Below are positions 1 to 7,480 of a stretch of DNA of 64,000 nucleotides, piece after piece (within the stretch, counting starts at the first letter, position 1; every line of letters begins with the position of its first letter). Source of the stretch: CAYFMH01 sp964344775. GTDB lineage: Bacteria > Patescibacteriota > Gracilibacteria > UBA4473. The stretch covers positions 13,130 through 77,129 of the forward strand of contig CAYFOO010000001.1 in the NCBI GenBank assembly GCA_964344775.1, read 5' to 3'. Both the position numbers and the translations under genes were made by a program. A model generated the notes under the pieces. It was not told the origin of the DNA. It did not search any database and saw nothing but the letters and a program-made list of their open reading frames with translations.

Positions 1-160
1 ACTCTTCCATTTCCATACGAGCGTAGTTCTTGGATTCCATGATCACCGGACCATCGTCACAAAAAAAGATCCACCATCCAGCTCCCAGGACGATGATGAT
101 CAGGAGCAAGTTCTCACGAAACAAGGCATTGGCCGAATGCCAGAGATTTTTGATTTTCAT
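1..160 (-). CDS. N-terminal fragment of a membrane-anchored protein
   Basis: Reading frame open from an ATG at 160 to the window edge, so only about 53 N-terminal residues are visible. It starts MKIKNLWHSANALFREN, then a hydrophobic stretch (LLLIIIVLGAGWWIFF) that is a likely single membrane anchor, then a polar segment. No function can be assigned. No clear Shine-Dalgarno precedes the ATG, as for many genes here. Confidence 0.55.
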   Translation of the reverse strand, partial: MKIKNLWHSANALFRENLLLIIIVLGAGWWIFFCDDGPVIMESKNYARMEMEE

Positions 161-180
161 ATTTAGGGGGTTAAAAAATT

Positions 181-410
181 AGAAGTCTCCCTTGCTCCCC
201 TTTATAAGGGGAGGCACAGTTGATTTACTGGGATAGAGGGGTTTTGGGAGATTTAGAGGGTTTCGAGCACAAACAAAGGTCGTGCAAGAAATCCCCCAAC
301 CCCCTTTAACAAAAGGGGGCACTTTCTGAAACCTACGCTTTCAGATGTTTTTTGTCAAAAAAAACTCAAGCCCCCAAAATCGGAAGGCGAGGTTTCCCAA
401 CCTCGTCGAG
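181..410. repeat. gene-free stretch with three palindromic repeats
   Basis: The interval 161-527 has no convincing gene. It holds three hairpin elements: CTCCCC/GGGGAG at 195-213 followed by AGAGGGG (same layout as the end of tilS at 28807-28840), CCCCCTTT/AAAGGGGG at 300-319, and GGCGAGG...CCTCG at 386-407, which matches in inverted orientation the perfect hairpin at 33190-33211. These look like dispersed repeats. Confidence 0.6.
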
Positions 411-465
411 AAGCAACTCAAAATTTATACCCGGCAAAGATATGGATCTTTGTCTTCCTGGAATA

Positions 466-504
466 ACATAAAAAACAGGCCGAAGAATTATCTCCGACCT
501 GTTT
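466..504 (-). terminator. intrinsic terminator
   Basis: On the minus strand, AAACAGG and CCTGTTT pair around an inner stem CGGAGA/TCTTCG (one G-U pair), followed by a T run. It lies just after the stop of the gene at 528-821. Confidence 0.8.
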
Positions 505-527
505 GTGATTTTTTAACTTTTGAATAA

Positions 528-821
528 TTATGCAGCTTTTCCTAGTACATCTATCATATCATGAACATCTTCGGAAACGAGTCCTGCTACAGCTAAAACG
601 TCAGGGGCAACTTCAATCATAGTTAATCCTTCAAATCCACTCATTCCATCATCAATGATATCAGCTAGATCTTCTCCTGGAAAAATTTCTTCCAAAGAAA
701 CAAGGCTTCCATCATAGCGAGAAAGAGCAATTCCTTTACTTGAACAAACTTCAGTTTCATCGTTGTGTGCTGTAGCTTTTCTACAACCGTTTTCTACAAA
801 GGGTGCTTTATAAGTTTCCAT
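528..821 (-). CDS. small acidic hypothetical protein (97 aa)
   Basis: Starts METYKAPFVENGCRK; acidic in the second half (SLEEIFPGEDLADIIDDG), with two Cys near the N terminus. No family recognised, no signal peptide and no membrane segment. It is a single transcription unit with a good terminator right behind it and an AT-rich upstream region, which supports a real expressed gene. Function unknown. Confidence 0.6.
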   Translation of the reverse strand: METYKAPFVENGCRKATAHNDETEVCSSKGIALSRYDGSLVSLEEIFPGEDLADIIDDGMSGFEGLTMIEVAPDVLAVAGLVSEDVHDMIDVLGKAA

Positions 822-942
822 TTTTAAAAGGGTTAAAAAATAAAAATGTGATGTATTTATAACTATTTATTAATTTTTGTCAAGCATTTTTCTAAAAAAA
901 CAAAAACTGCTCCTATTTTGTTCTCTGTTAGTTGTTCGCTGT

Positions 943-1605
943 TCACTGCAAAACCGGCTGCCCCTCCGCTGTCCGACTATCTTCATCCAAGGCATAAAAC
1001 CTCCCCCAGATTTCTTTGATCTGCTCAATTCGCTCTCTCCCCTCCGCTCCATACTTCCCCATCGTAGTAAAAATCCCCTTTTTGTCAGCCGGAAAGTTTT
1101 TGGCAAACCAGACAAATTCTCCTAACTCTTCTTCTGTCTTTGGAGTCACCGCAAATTTATAAATTTTTGGACTAAATTTTTGTTCACGAACAAAATAATT
1201 ATTCAAATTTCCAGGCATTCCTTCAAAATCATGATAACTACAAATCAGCTTATCTGATGGGATTTTTTGGATGTGTTCTTCAGAGTTCAAGGTTACATCC
1301 AGATCTACATAGTGTCCTCCCGCATCTAAAAACTTTTGTAGGATTTCTACTCTCTCCGTCTCCGTCCCATCAAAATTCCCCTTCTCTGCCGGACATTTAC
1401 AAACACCGAGGAATTTTAGCTTTTTGGGAATTCTCGCTCGGTAAGACAGTTCATCAAAAAAATCTTTTAATTTTTCAAAAAAATCTGGTTCTTTGTGGGC
1501 TTCATCCAACCAAACCTCAATCACATCGGCTCGATAATTTACCTGCTCTACAAGCCTTTTTAACCGTTCAAATGTTTTTGTTTTGATCGGAGTAATTATT
1601 TTCAT
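943..1605 (-). CDS. aroD: type I 3-dehydroquinate dehydratase
   Basis: Converts 3-dehydroquinate to 3-dehydroshikimate in the shikimate pathway. The 220-residue length fits type I enzymes. Visible family motifs are ADVIEVWLD near the N terminus, SYHDF with the catalytic His, IYKFAV with the likely Schiff-base Lys, and a C-terminal AEGQP loop. The last codons run into a GAACAAC-type low-complexity repeat just after the stop. No other shikimate gene is next to it. The assignment rests on motif order; overall divergence is considerable. Confidence 0.8.
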   Translation of the reverse strand: MKIITPIKTKTFERLKRLVEQVNYRADVIEVWLDEAHKEPDFFEKLKDFFDELSYRARIPKKLKFLGVCKCPAEKGNFDGTETERVEILQKFLDAGGHYVDLDVTLNSEEHIQKIPSDKLICSYHDFEGMPGNLNNYFVREQKFSPKIYKFAVTPKTEEELGEFVWFAKNFPADKKGIFTTMGKYGAEGRERIEQIKEIWGRFYALDEDSRTAEGQPVLQ

Positions 1606-1656
1606 TTCGTTTTTAAAAATTTAATTCTTGTAATTTCTGAGCTTTGAGCTACTCAA

Positions 1657-2076
1657 CTATCTATCCAAAGCCGTAAGTATATCTCTTTTGTGTTCCTCCT
1701 CTTGCATGAGAATATCTTCAAGCACTCTCCGAAGCCCATATTCTCCCAGCTCTTCTGCTTGTTTGATGAGGGCTTTGTACATAGTTATCGCCAAATCCTC
1801 TCCTGCCAGATCTTGTTCGAGCATCGTCACCGCATCTTCGGCAATATCTCGTTTTTCCACATCAATCGAAGGGGTCCCTCCGAGAAAAGCTATTTGTTCT
1901 GCCACTGCTACCGCATGCTGAAGCTCTTCTTGAGAGTGCACGACAAGTTCTTTTGCAATTCCATCATACTGTGGTCCGGTCATCACGGCCGCATGCTGCA
2001 CATATTGCACCGCTGCCGCATACTCCCATTCGAGAGCTTTATTGAGGCCGGCGATGAGTTGATCTTTGTTGGTCAT
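1657..2076 (-). CDS. ferritin-like diiron protein (bacterioferritin type)
   Basis: A 139-residue four-helix protein with diiron ligand motifs in order: EWEYAAAVQY in helix 1, EELQHA in helix 2, EDLAI in helix 3 and QEEEHKRD in helix 4. This pattern fits the bacterioferritin/Dps-like ferritin group used for iron storage or oxidative defence. It is somewhat shorter than classical bacterioferritin (about 155 aa). It stands alone, and the exact subfamily is uncertain. Confidence 0.8.
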   Translation of the reverse strand: MTNKDQLIAGLNKALEWEYAAAVQYVQHAAVMTGPQYDGIAKELVVHSQEELQHAVAVAEQIAFLGGTPSIDVEKRDIAEDAVTMLEQDLAGEDLAITMYKALIKQAEELGEYGLRRVLEDILMQEEEHKRDILTALDR

Positions 2077-2152
2077 TTTTTGTGATTAAAAAGTACACAC
2101 CTAGAATTACAAATTAACAATAAAGAATCAAGAAAAATCACTAAATATTTTT

Positions 2153-2761
2153 TCATTCTACATTCCGCATTCCGAGTTCCGCGTTTAAAAAATTTTCCAT
2201 TTCCCTCGCTGCTTTCCCCCGATGCGACACCGCATTTTTTTCAAATTTCGTCATCGCCGAATAAACCTGATCTGATCCTTCTGGCACAAAAACCGCCGAA
2301 ACCGGAATCCCTGGCTCCATCTCTGTAGCCAAATCCTCCAAAATCACTCCCGAAGTAGTTCCCAACACCACATTTTCAATATTTCGTACGGGATCAAAAA
2401 AAGCCATCGCAGAATAAAAGGTTGCTCGACGGTTTTCGACGCCATCCATGAGATTCATAAATTTTTCCAGCCATTCTTCATCCGTACCAGAAGGAATCTC
2501 TCGCCGCGTCCGGAGTCCAAACTTCTCCGGAAAGGCCTCCAGAATAATACCAGAATCCTCCCCCAGCGTAGGCACCTGAAATTGGCGACCAAAATACTGA
2601 GCTTTCAAAAGTGCATTTGCTTCAAAAGTCATACCATCCTCCTCCACATCTGGAACAGAGGGAAAATCAGAAAGCAGTAAAAACTCAAAATCATCCCCAA
2701 AAAATTCCAGCATTTCTTGAGCCTTCCCTGTGTTTCCAGTAGCGAGAAGTATTTTTTTCAT
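2153..2761 (-). CDS. rdgB: XTP/dITP diphosphatase (Ham1/RdgB)
   Basis: Cleans non-canonical purine nucleotides (ITP, XTP) from the pool. Motifs: N-terminal LLATGNTGKAQEM, central LGEDSGI with catalytic Asp, and C-terminal SHRGKA. 202 residues is typical. The last residues (NAELGMRNVE) come from a dispersed ATTCCGCATTCCG-type repeat that also occurs inside the nucleotidyltransferase at 41917-42957, so the C-terminal tail seems to have been replaced by repeat sequence. Confidence 0.93.
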   Translation of the reverse strand: MKKILLATGNTGKAQEMLEFFGDDFEFLLLSDFPSVPDVEEDGMTFEANALLKAQYFGRQFQVPTLGEDSGIILEAFPEKFGLRTRREIPSGTDEEWLEKFMNLMDGVENRRATFYSAMAFFDPVRNIENVVLGTTSGVILEDLATEMEPGIPVSAVFVPEGSDQVYSAMTKFEKNAVSHRGKAAREMENFLNAELGMRNVE

Positions 2762-2779
2762 AATTTTTTTGAAAAATTT

Positions 2780-2950
2780 TTAATTTTGTAATTTTTAATT
2801 TTATAAATAATTTTTTAAATCTTAATTTTTAAAGAAGAGTTTTAATTTAAATTTGTTTAGAATTTAAAAATTAGAGTTTATTTGACCATCGCCATTTGGC
2901 GAGGTTAGTCCGCCTCAAAGAGAGCGGTAGTAAAAATTTGTGCTTAAAAA
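2780..2950. repeat. AT-rich palindromic repeat plus CCATCGCC hairpin element
   Basis: AATTTTTAATTTTGTAATTTTT-type sequence followed by AAAAATTTGTGCTTAAAAATT, shared with 36821-36960 and, more loosely, with 38049-38168. Inside it, 2886-2930 holds the TCGCC-ATTT-GGCGA hairpin element also found at 58574-58619. No coding potential seen. Confidence 0.6.
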
Positions 2951-3265
2951 TTAAAAATTCAACCCTTTTGATTTCTTGATACTTTGATCCTCTTTAAATA
3001 TGAACTTCAGAGTTCGCCTCGATTCCACTTCTTTAGCCAACTCATGACTAATTTTACCAGATACTCCATTGAGTTTATCAAGCCATCCTTTTTTTGCTCC
3101 GATGGAAGAAAGAAAAATATGTCCCCACTCTAGATCTCCAGAGATTTCCACTGCCGTTATCGTCAAAAATCCAATCTCGTCTGGAGATAAAAACTGCTGA
3201 ATAATCGGACCAATCTTTTCCTGAACCACGCCGGCTAGTTTTTGACTGCGAGGAGAGATTTTCAT
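2951..3265 (-). CDS. rbfA: ribosome-binding factor A
   Basis: Late 30S maturation factor that binds near the 16S rRNA 5' helix. The KH-like fold is recognisable from RSQKLAGVVQEKI, FLTITAVEISGDLEWGHIFLS and the C-terminal RRTLKFIFKEDQSI. 104 residues fits the family. Its ATG overlaps the stop of the upstream toxin gene (ATGA at 3262-3265), so it is translationally coupled to a toxin-antitoxin operon rather than to nusA-infB as is usual. Confidence 0.85.
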   Translation of the reverse strand: MKISPRSQKLAGVVQEKIGPIIQQFLSPDEIGFLTITAVEISGDLEWGHIFLSSIGAKKGWLDKLNGVSGKISHELAKEVESRRTLKFIFKEDQSIKKSKGLNF

Positions 3266-3507
3266 CGCAATCCCTTATACGTTTTCTCACCTCTTTTGGC
3301 TACCTTTTTTACAAAAATCTTATTATTTTTAAGTGCAAAAATAACACGATAATCCCCTTTTCTTACTCGATACAAATCGTCCTTGCCTGTAATTTTTTTC
3401 ACTTCCAGAGTTTTTAAATTCTCTGGTGTTATTTCCTTCAAAAAAGCCAAAATATTTTCTCGTTCTTTTTTGGATATTTTTCGCAATAACTTTTCCAAGT
3501 CATTCAT
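3262..3507 (-). CDS. RelE/ParE-type toxin
   Basis: An 81-residue basic protein with the C-terminal signature LYRVRKGDYRVIFALKNNKIFVKKVAKRGE, typical of the RelE/ParE fold (YRVR.GDYRVIY...V..V..R). RelE members cleave mRNA in the ribosome A site and ParE members poison gyrase; which applies cannot be told here. It overlaps the antitoxin stop by ATGA (3504-3507) and its own stop overlaps the rbfA start, giving a three-gene coupled unit. Confidence 0.85.
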   Translation of the reverse strand: MNDLEKLLRKISKKERENILAFLKEITPENLKTLEVKKITGKDDLYRVRKGDYRVIFALKNNKIFVKKVAKRGEKTYKGLR

Positions 3508-3731
3508 TTGAGTGAATTTTCCAAAGCCGCAACAAAATCATCAATTTTCACCCCTTTCCCGGCATTAAATTCATCTGCATCAAATATCACTTCTTCATTT
3601 TGCACAGGTTCTAAAACTATTTTTTCTCCTTCTTCATGGGCGAAATACATTTTTGCCTTCCTTTTTTCACGCCATTTTTTGGGGATTGTCACCTGCCCTG
3701 TCCCAAAAATTTTTAAAACTGTTGAACTCAT
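3504..3731 (-). CDS. AbrB/SpoVT-type antitoxin
   Basis: Starts at the ATG at 3731 (MSSTVLKIFGTGQVTIPKKW), giving 75 residues. GTGQVTIPKKWREK is the swapped-hairpin DNA-binding AbrB motif, and the acidic C terminus (FDADEFNAGKGVKIDDF) would wrap the toxin. A longer frame extends upstream but runs through the promoter, so the short start is preferred. Likely autoregulates through the TTATATAA-type repeats just upstream. Confidence 0.85.
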   Translation of the reverse strand: MSSTVLKIFGTGQVTIPKKWREKRKAKMYFAHEEGEKIVLEPVQNEEVIFDADEFNAGKGVKIDDFVAALENSLK

Positions 3732-3787
3732 ATTTATATAATTTGTAAATTTATATAAATTATATAGTATAAAGTATTCTCCGTCAA
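3732..3787 (-). promoter_or_regulatory. antitoxin-toxin-rbfA promoter and likely operator
   Basis: Minus strand TTGACG (3782-3787), a 17-bp spacer and TATAAT (3759-3764). Between the -10 and the antitoxin ATG lie two ATTTATATAA repeats (3732-3764), which would cover the transcription start and are a natural site for AbrB-type autorepression (inference). Confidence 0.75.
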
Positions 3788-3805
3788 GACATTTTTCCTC
3801 AAAAA

Positions 3806-3834
3806 TTGACACTCATCCCACTTCCCGCCATAAT
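3806..3834 (+). promoter_or_regulatory. divergent promoter for a leaderless mRNA
   Basis: TTGACA (3806-3811), a 17-bp spacer and CATAAT (3829-3834). Only 7 bases separate the -10 from the ATG at 3842, so transcription should begin at or next to the start codon. Confidence 0.7.
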
Positions 3835-3841
3835 TTAAACA

Positions 3842-4234
3842 ATGCTGAGATGGATCGTCTACATCCTCGCCCTGATTTCTGCCAATGCAGCGATTTTTTA
3901 TTTTCTTGCCACCGAACTTTTTCCGGCTGAATTTGTAGTGCATGGCGGCATAAAAGGCTATCTCATTATCGCTGCCATCTTCAGTGCAATCAACACTTTT
4001 ATCAAACCAATCCTCAAAATTATTACCCTCCCAATTCGTTTTTTTACGCTCGGAGCCTTTTCTTTGGTTTTGAACGGAGTAGTTCTCTGGATGATGGAAG
4101 CAAGTGTCAATTTCCTCGAACTAGAAGGCGTAGAAACACAAATCGAAGGCTGGATTATCTACCTCGGTGCCGGATTGATTTTAGCTATTTTCAATACGGT
4201 ACTTCATTGGTTCATCAGCCCTATCAGGGATTAA
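3842..4234 (+). CDS. phage-holin-family 4-TM membrane protein
   Basis: A 130-residue protein with four hydrophobic segments (about residues 5-27, 38-60, 65-87, 103-125). The motif AINTFIKPILKIITLPIRFFTLG matches the Phage_holin_4_2 family (mycobacterial four-TM group), a widespread membrane family whose cellular role is not established and which is usually not phage-borne. It is divergent from the toxin-antitoxin operon and probably co-transcribed with the permease behind it. Confidence 0.75.
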   Translation: MLRWIVYILALISANAAIFYFLATELFPAEFVVHGGIKGYLIIAAIFSAINTFIKPILKIITLPIRFFTLGAFSLVLNGVVLWMMEASVNFLELEGVETQIEGWIIYLGAGLILAIFNTVLHWFISPIRD

Positions 4235-4256
4235 TCAAAAAACTAACAATGGTGTC

Positions 4257-5195
4257 ATGAGCACTTACAAAAAAGGAATAATCGCTTGCCTGATCTCTAT
4301 GTTTTTTCTTTCCACTTATTCTATTTTTGGAAAGATTTTATTATCAAACTTCACTCCAAAAATTCTAATTGTTTTTTCTCAAGCAACCTCTACGATCATA
4401 CTACTATTTTTCTTAGGATTTTTTCCAGAAGCAAAAAGAATATATCGTCTACCAAAAAAAGATCTTTTTATACTGATAATAGTGGCCATCCTCTCGGCTG
4501 TTATCTTTCCTTTGTTAGTTTTAAAAGGGTTAAAAATAACAAGTGCTACTAATTTTATCATCATAGGACGGCTAGAGCCTGTTTTGGCAGGAGTTATCTC
4601 CTTCCTCTGGCTCAAAGAAAAAACTTCGCTTCATCAAATCCTCGGTGTTATTTTTATGATGTTTGGTATATTTTTTATTGTCACAAAGGGAGACTTTTCT
4701 ACACCCAACCTTGATGCTGGAAGTTTATTTATCATGGGTGGTGCCACAGCAGGAGCTTTTTCGACTAATATTTTTAAAAAATACCTCTCTCATATTTTAC
4801 CAGAATTAGTGGTTTTACTAAGAAATTTGGTCGGAGCAATTGTGCTTTTTGCCGTAATTTCCTTCTTATTTAGCACAAAGTATGACACTACGCTTTTGTT
4901 CGAAAAACAAGTGCTCATTCCTCTTCTTCTTTTTGCGGTGTTCACCATGATCTTCGCACAGTTCTTTTGGTATAAGGCATTGGAACTAATCCCTGCTCAT
5001 ACAGCCGCTTCTTTGGCCCTGTCCCCCATCTTTTTTGGAGTAATTTTAGCCATTATTATTCTGAAAGAAGAAATTTATAGTTATCACCTCCTGGGAGGAG
5101 CTTTTGTGATCGTAGGATTAATCTTCACTATCTTTCACCAAAAAGAACATCCAAAACATCATTTGTTGGAAAAAGTGAAACATTGGTTCCACTAA
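4257..5195 (+). CDS. EamA/DMT-family transporter
   Basis: 312 residues with about ten hydrophobic segments in two EamA-type halves (roughly 1-140 and 150-290). The first half carries FIIIGRLEPVLAGVISFLWLKEK and the second AASLALSPIFFGVILAIIILKEE, the paired signatures of drug/metabolite exporters. Substrate unknown; amino acids or metabolites are typical. It starts 22 bases after the holin-family gene, so a shared transcript is likely. Confidence 0.85.
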   Translation: MSTYKKGIIACLISMFFLSTYSIFGKILLSNFTPKILIVFSQATSTIILLFFLGFFPEAKRIYRLPKKDLFILIIVAILSAVIFPLLVLKGLKITSATNFIIIGRLEPVLAGVISFLWLKEKTSLHQILGVIFMMFGIFFIVTKGDFSTPNLDAGSLFIMGGATAGAFSTNIFKKYLSHILPELVVLLRNLVGAIVLFAVISFLFSTKYDTTLLFEKQVLIPLLLFAVFTMIFAQFFWYKALELIPAHTAASLALSPIFFGVILAIIILKEEIYSYHLLGGAFVIVGLIFTIFHQKEHPKHHLLEKVKHWFH

Positions 5196-5211
5196 AAAAG
5201 CCTTAAAAAGT

Positions 5212-5240
5212 TTGATTTAGAGGGGTTTTTTTGGTATAAT
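5212..5240 (+). promoter_or_regulatory. sigma70-type promoter
   Basis: TTGATT (5212-5217), a 17-bp spacer and a perfect TATAAT (5235-5240), 20 bases before the ATG at 5261. Confidence 0.75.
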
Positions 5241-5260
5241 AAAGGGATAGTTATAAAAAA

Positions 5261-5911
5261 ATGGATAAAAATTCATTCAAAAAAATCTACCAAAAGGAAA
5301 AATTGCAGCTGCATGTGAGGAATTCTGATGCCAGAAGTTTCTACATCATCTCTGTTTCTAGCTTTGTAGGGTTGGCTATTGCCATCGCCTGGACGGACCT
5401 CGTTTCTCTGTTTTTTGATGTACTCAAAGAAGATTTTCCAGTCCTCTCTCTCTTCGGAGGATTGATTGCCTCTGTAATCGTCACAGCAGTAGCTCTTTTG
5501 ATCGGACTGATCCTCGTAAATCGTCTCGAAACGGACCTCCAAAAAGCCGAGAAAATGGTGGATGGAGCAGAATTCTGGCGGGCCATTTACTTCGATGCAG
5601 ACAATAACTTCTTTGGAAAAATCAGATATTTCACACTGGCAGATCTAGAAAAAAGAGTACTCAAAAGAGTGGTCATCAATAAACTCAAAAAAGACGGCCA
5701 GGATGTGGAACTCGATATCGATAGTGAAGACGGCATAGAAAAAGTACTCCTCTCTCCGGTGCCAAAATCAGAATATGAAAAAGAAATAGAAACTCCGATG
5801 CAAGAACAGGAAGAACTAAAAGAAGACATGCTCCCAAAAAACAAACTTTTTTTTCAGCCAAAATTAGCTACGGAACCTGCCGAAATTCCTAATGAAGAAG
5901 GCGAAAAATAA
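5261..5911 (+). CDS. two-TM membrane protein of unknown function
   Basis: 216 residues: a basic N terminus, two membrane segments (about 28-55 and 65-90), then a charged cytoplasmic-looking region of about 125 residues ending in an acidic, Pro/Glu-rich tail. No known domain recognised. It has its own good promoter and is convergent with the glycosyltransferase gene behind it. Confidence 0.65.
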   Translation: MDKNSFKKIYQKEKLQLHVRNSDARSFYIISVSSFVGLAIAIAWTDLVSLFFDVLKEDFPVLSLFGGLIASVIVTAVALLIGLILVNRLETDLQKAEKMVDGAEFWRAIYFDADNNFFGKIRYFTLADLEKRVLKRVVINKLKKDGQDVELDIDSEDGIEKVLLSPVPKSEYEKEIETPMQEQEELKEDMLPKNKLFFQPKLATEPAEIPNEEGEK

Positions 5912-5951
5912 AAATTCATTTTTAAATCCAAAACTTTAAGATTTGAGCTGT

Positions 5952-7376
5952 TTAGCTCGCATTCTCACGCTTCAACACCACCAAAACACTCTTTACAAAA
6001 ATCACCGTATCGAGCCACAAACTCCAATTTTTGAGGTAAAAAAGTTCGTATTTCATTTCTTCGGTATAGCTCAGGCTGGATCGTCCTTTTATCTGAGAAA
6101 AACCGGTTATCCCTGGTTTTATGGAAAGAATTCGACGATCACTAGCTCTATATCTCCTCACTTCTTCGGGTAAATGTGGCCGAGGACCAATCAAACTCAT
6201 TTCTCCACGAAGCACGTTGAAAAGCTGCGGCAACTCATCCAAGGACCATTTCCGTAAAAAATCTCCAAGCGGTGTGATCCGAGGATCCTTTTCTAGTTTG
6301 AAAAACACCCCACCTTTTCGTTCATTTTTTTGTATGAGTTCTTTTTTCATACTTTCAGCCTCCGGCACCATCGTACGAAATTTGAAACAATAAAAAAGCT
6401 TCCCATCCTTCCCTACCCGACGAGAGCGAAAAAGTACCGGGGCTTTGCGATTAGAAATCCAAATCTCAAAAGCAATGGCCAAAAGAATGGGGGAAATACA
6501 AATCAAAGCCACACTTGCCAAAACATAATCAAAAACAGCTTTCAAAATAACTCGCCACCCCTGCATCTGCGTATTGTGCAACATGAGCACCGGCCAGTTA
6601 TTGAGGGTGGAAACTTCTACCGCTGCCAGATCTAATCCCAACTCATCCGGAATGAGATGAAATTTCACATTGGCAATGTGGGCAATCTGAACTAGTTTTT
6701 CCGTAGTTTTTTCCGAAGGATTTTCTGTTACGAGTAATATTTCTTCTACGGAAAAATCTTGAAGAATTTTTTCTAGGTCAGCGAAACTCCCCAAGATCTC
6801 TACCCCACGAAAGTTCTTTATTTTGGATTCTTCCTCGGTCAGAAGTCCTACTATCTGAAAATTCACAGAATTTTTGAGATGCTCCAAAACACCTTCTGAA
6901 ATTTTCCCAGTTCCAAGTACGAGAACTTTCCGACGGCCAATCCCATAATTTCGAAGACCCCAACGGATAATTCTCAGCCCCAAACGTCCAATAAAAACAA
7001 AAGAAATCGCCGCTACCCACGCTCCTCCGAAGATAAATCGGGAAAAGAAGGTAAATTTTTCGAAAAAGAAAAACACCAAAATCAATGCCATTCCCGCAGA
7101 AAGTGCCCACAAGAGGTGAAATAGCTCATCCATTATTTTTTCATCCGCACCGAGCTTGTACCGCCCATCAATTCCAAGGACGAAAACTAAAAACAAAGTA
7201 ATCTTGAGGGCCCAAGCCAAAAAAAGCTGAAAAGAAAAAACGGACACCGGCATTTCTAAACCAAAAGCATCAAACCACACCATTCGGATCAAATAAACCA
7301 GGATGAGTGAAAAAAAGATCATCACCGCGTCACTCAAAATCCGACACAAGGAAAAAAGAATTTCCGATTTTTTCAT
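5952..7376 (-). CDS. polyprenyl-phosphate sugar-1-phosphate transferase
   Basis: Starts surface-polysaccharide or glycan synthesis by moving a sugar phosphate onto undecaprenyl phosphate. 474 residues: four N-terminal membrane segments, a nucleotide-binding-like CoA_binding_3 region (VLVLGTGKISEGVLEHL), a fifth membrane segment, and the catalytic bacterial-transferase domain with FRSRRVGKDGKLFYCFKFRTM, DELPQLFNVLRGEMSLIGPRP and KPGITGFSQ. WcaJ/CpsE/ExoY-like; the sugar cannot be told. No other glycan genes are adjacent. Confidence 0.9.
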   Translation of the reverse strand: MKKSEILFSLCRILSDAVMIFFSLILVYLIRMVWFDAFGLEMPVSVFSFQLFLAWALKITLFLVFVLGIDGRYKLGADEKIMDELFHLLWALSAGMALILVFFFFEKFTFFSRFIFGGAWVAAISFVFIGRLGLRIIRWGLRNYGIGRRKVLVLGTGKISEGVLEHLKNSVNFQIVGLLTEEESKIKNFRGVEILGSFADLEKILQDFSVEEILLVTENPSEKTTEKLVQIAHIANVKFHLIPDELGLDLAAVEVSTLNNWPVLMLHNTQMQGWRVILKAVFDYVLASVALICISPILLAIAFEIWISNRKAPVLFRSRRVGKDGKLFYCFKFRTMVPEAESMKKELIQKNERKGGVFFKLEKDPRITPLGDFLRKWSLDELPQLFNVLRGEMSLIGPRPHLPEEVRRYRASDRRILSIKPGITGFSQIKGRSSLSYTEEMKYELFYLKNWSLWLDTVIFVKSVLVVLKRENAS

Positions 7377-7429
7377 CTAGGGCATCCTAGCAGAATTTCA
7401 GAAAAATTGTAAAATCTATCTTTGGCGAA

Positions 7430-7457
7430 TTGACTTTTTGGTATTATTTACTATTTT
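7430..7457 (+). promoter_or_regulatory. probable promoter of the HD protein gene
   Basis: TTGACT (7430-7435), a 16-bp spacer and TATTTT (7452-7457). The -35 is good and the -10 weak. Confidence 0.45.
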
Positions 7458-7480
7458 AAAATAACTAAAAATTGGGGAAA

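Noticed and set aside
345..527. 60-codon ORF on the plus strand
   Set aside because: It runs through the palindromic repeat at 386-407 and the terminator at 466-504, with no start signals; treated as chance.
3732..3812. Longer start for the antitoxin (102 residues)
   Set aside because: The extra region covers a good promoter and operator-like repeats; the AbrB motif begins right after the ATG at 3731.
3842..4234. Prophage remnant because of the holin-family protein
   Set aside because: No other phage genes nearby; the family is mostly chromosomal.
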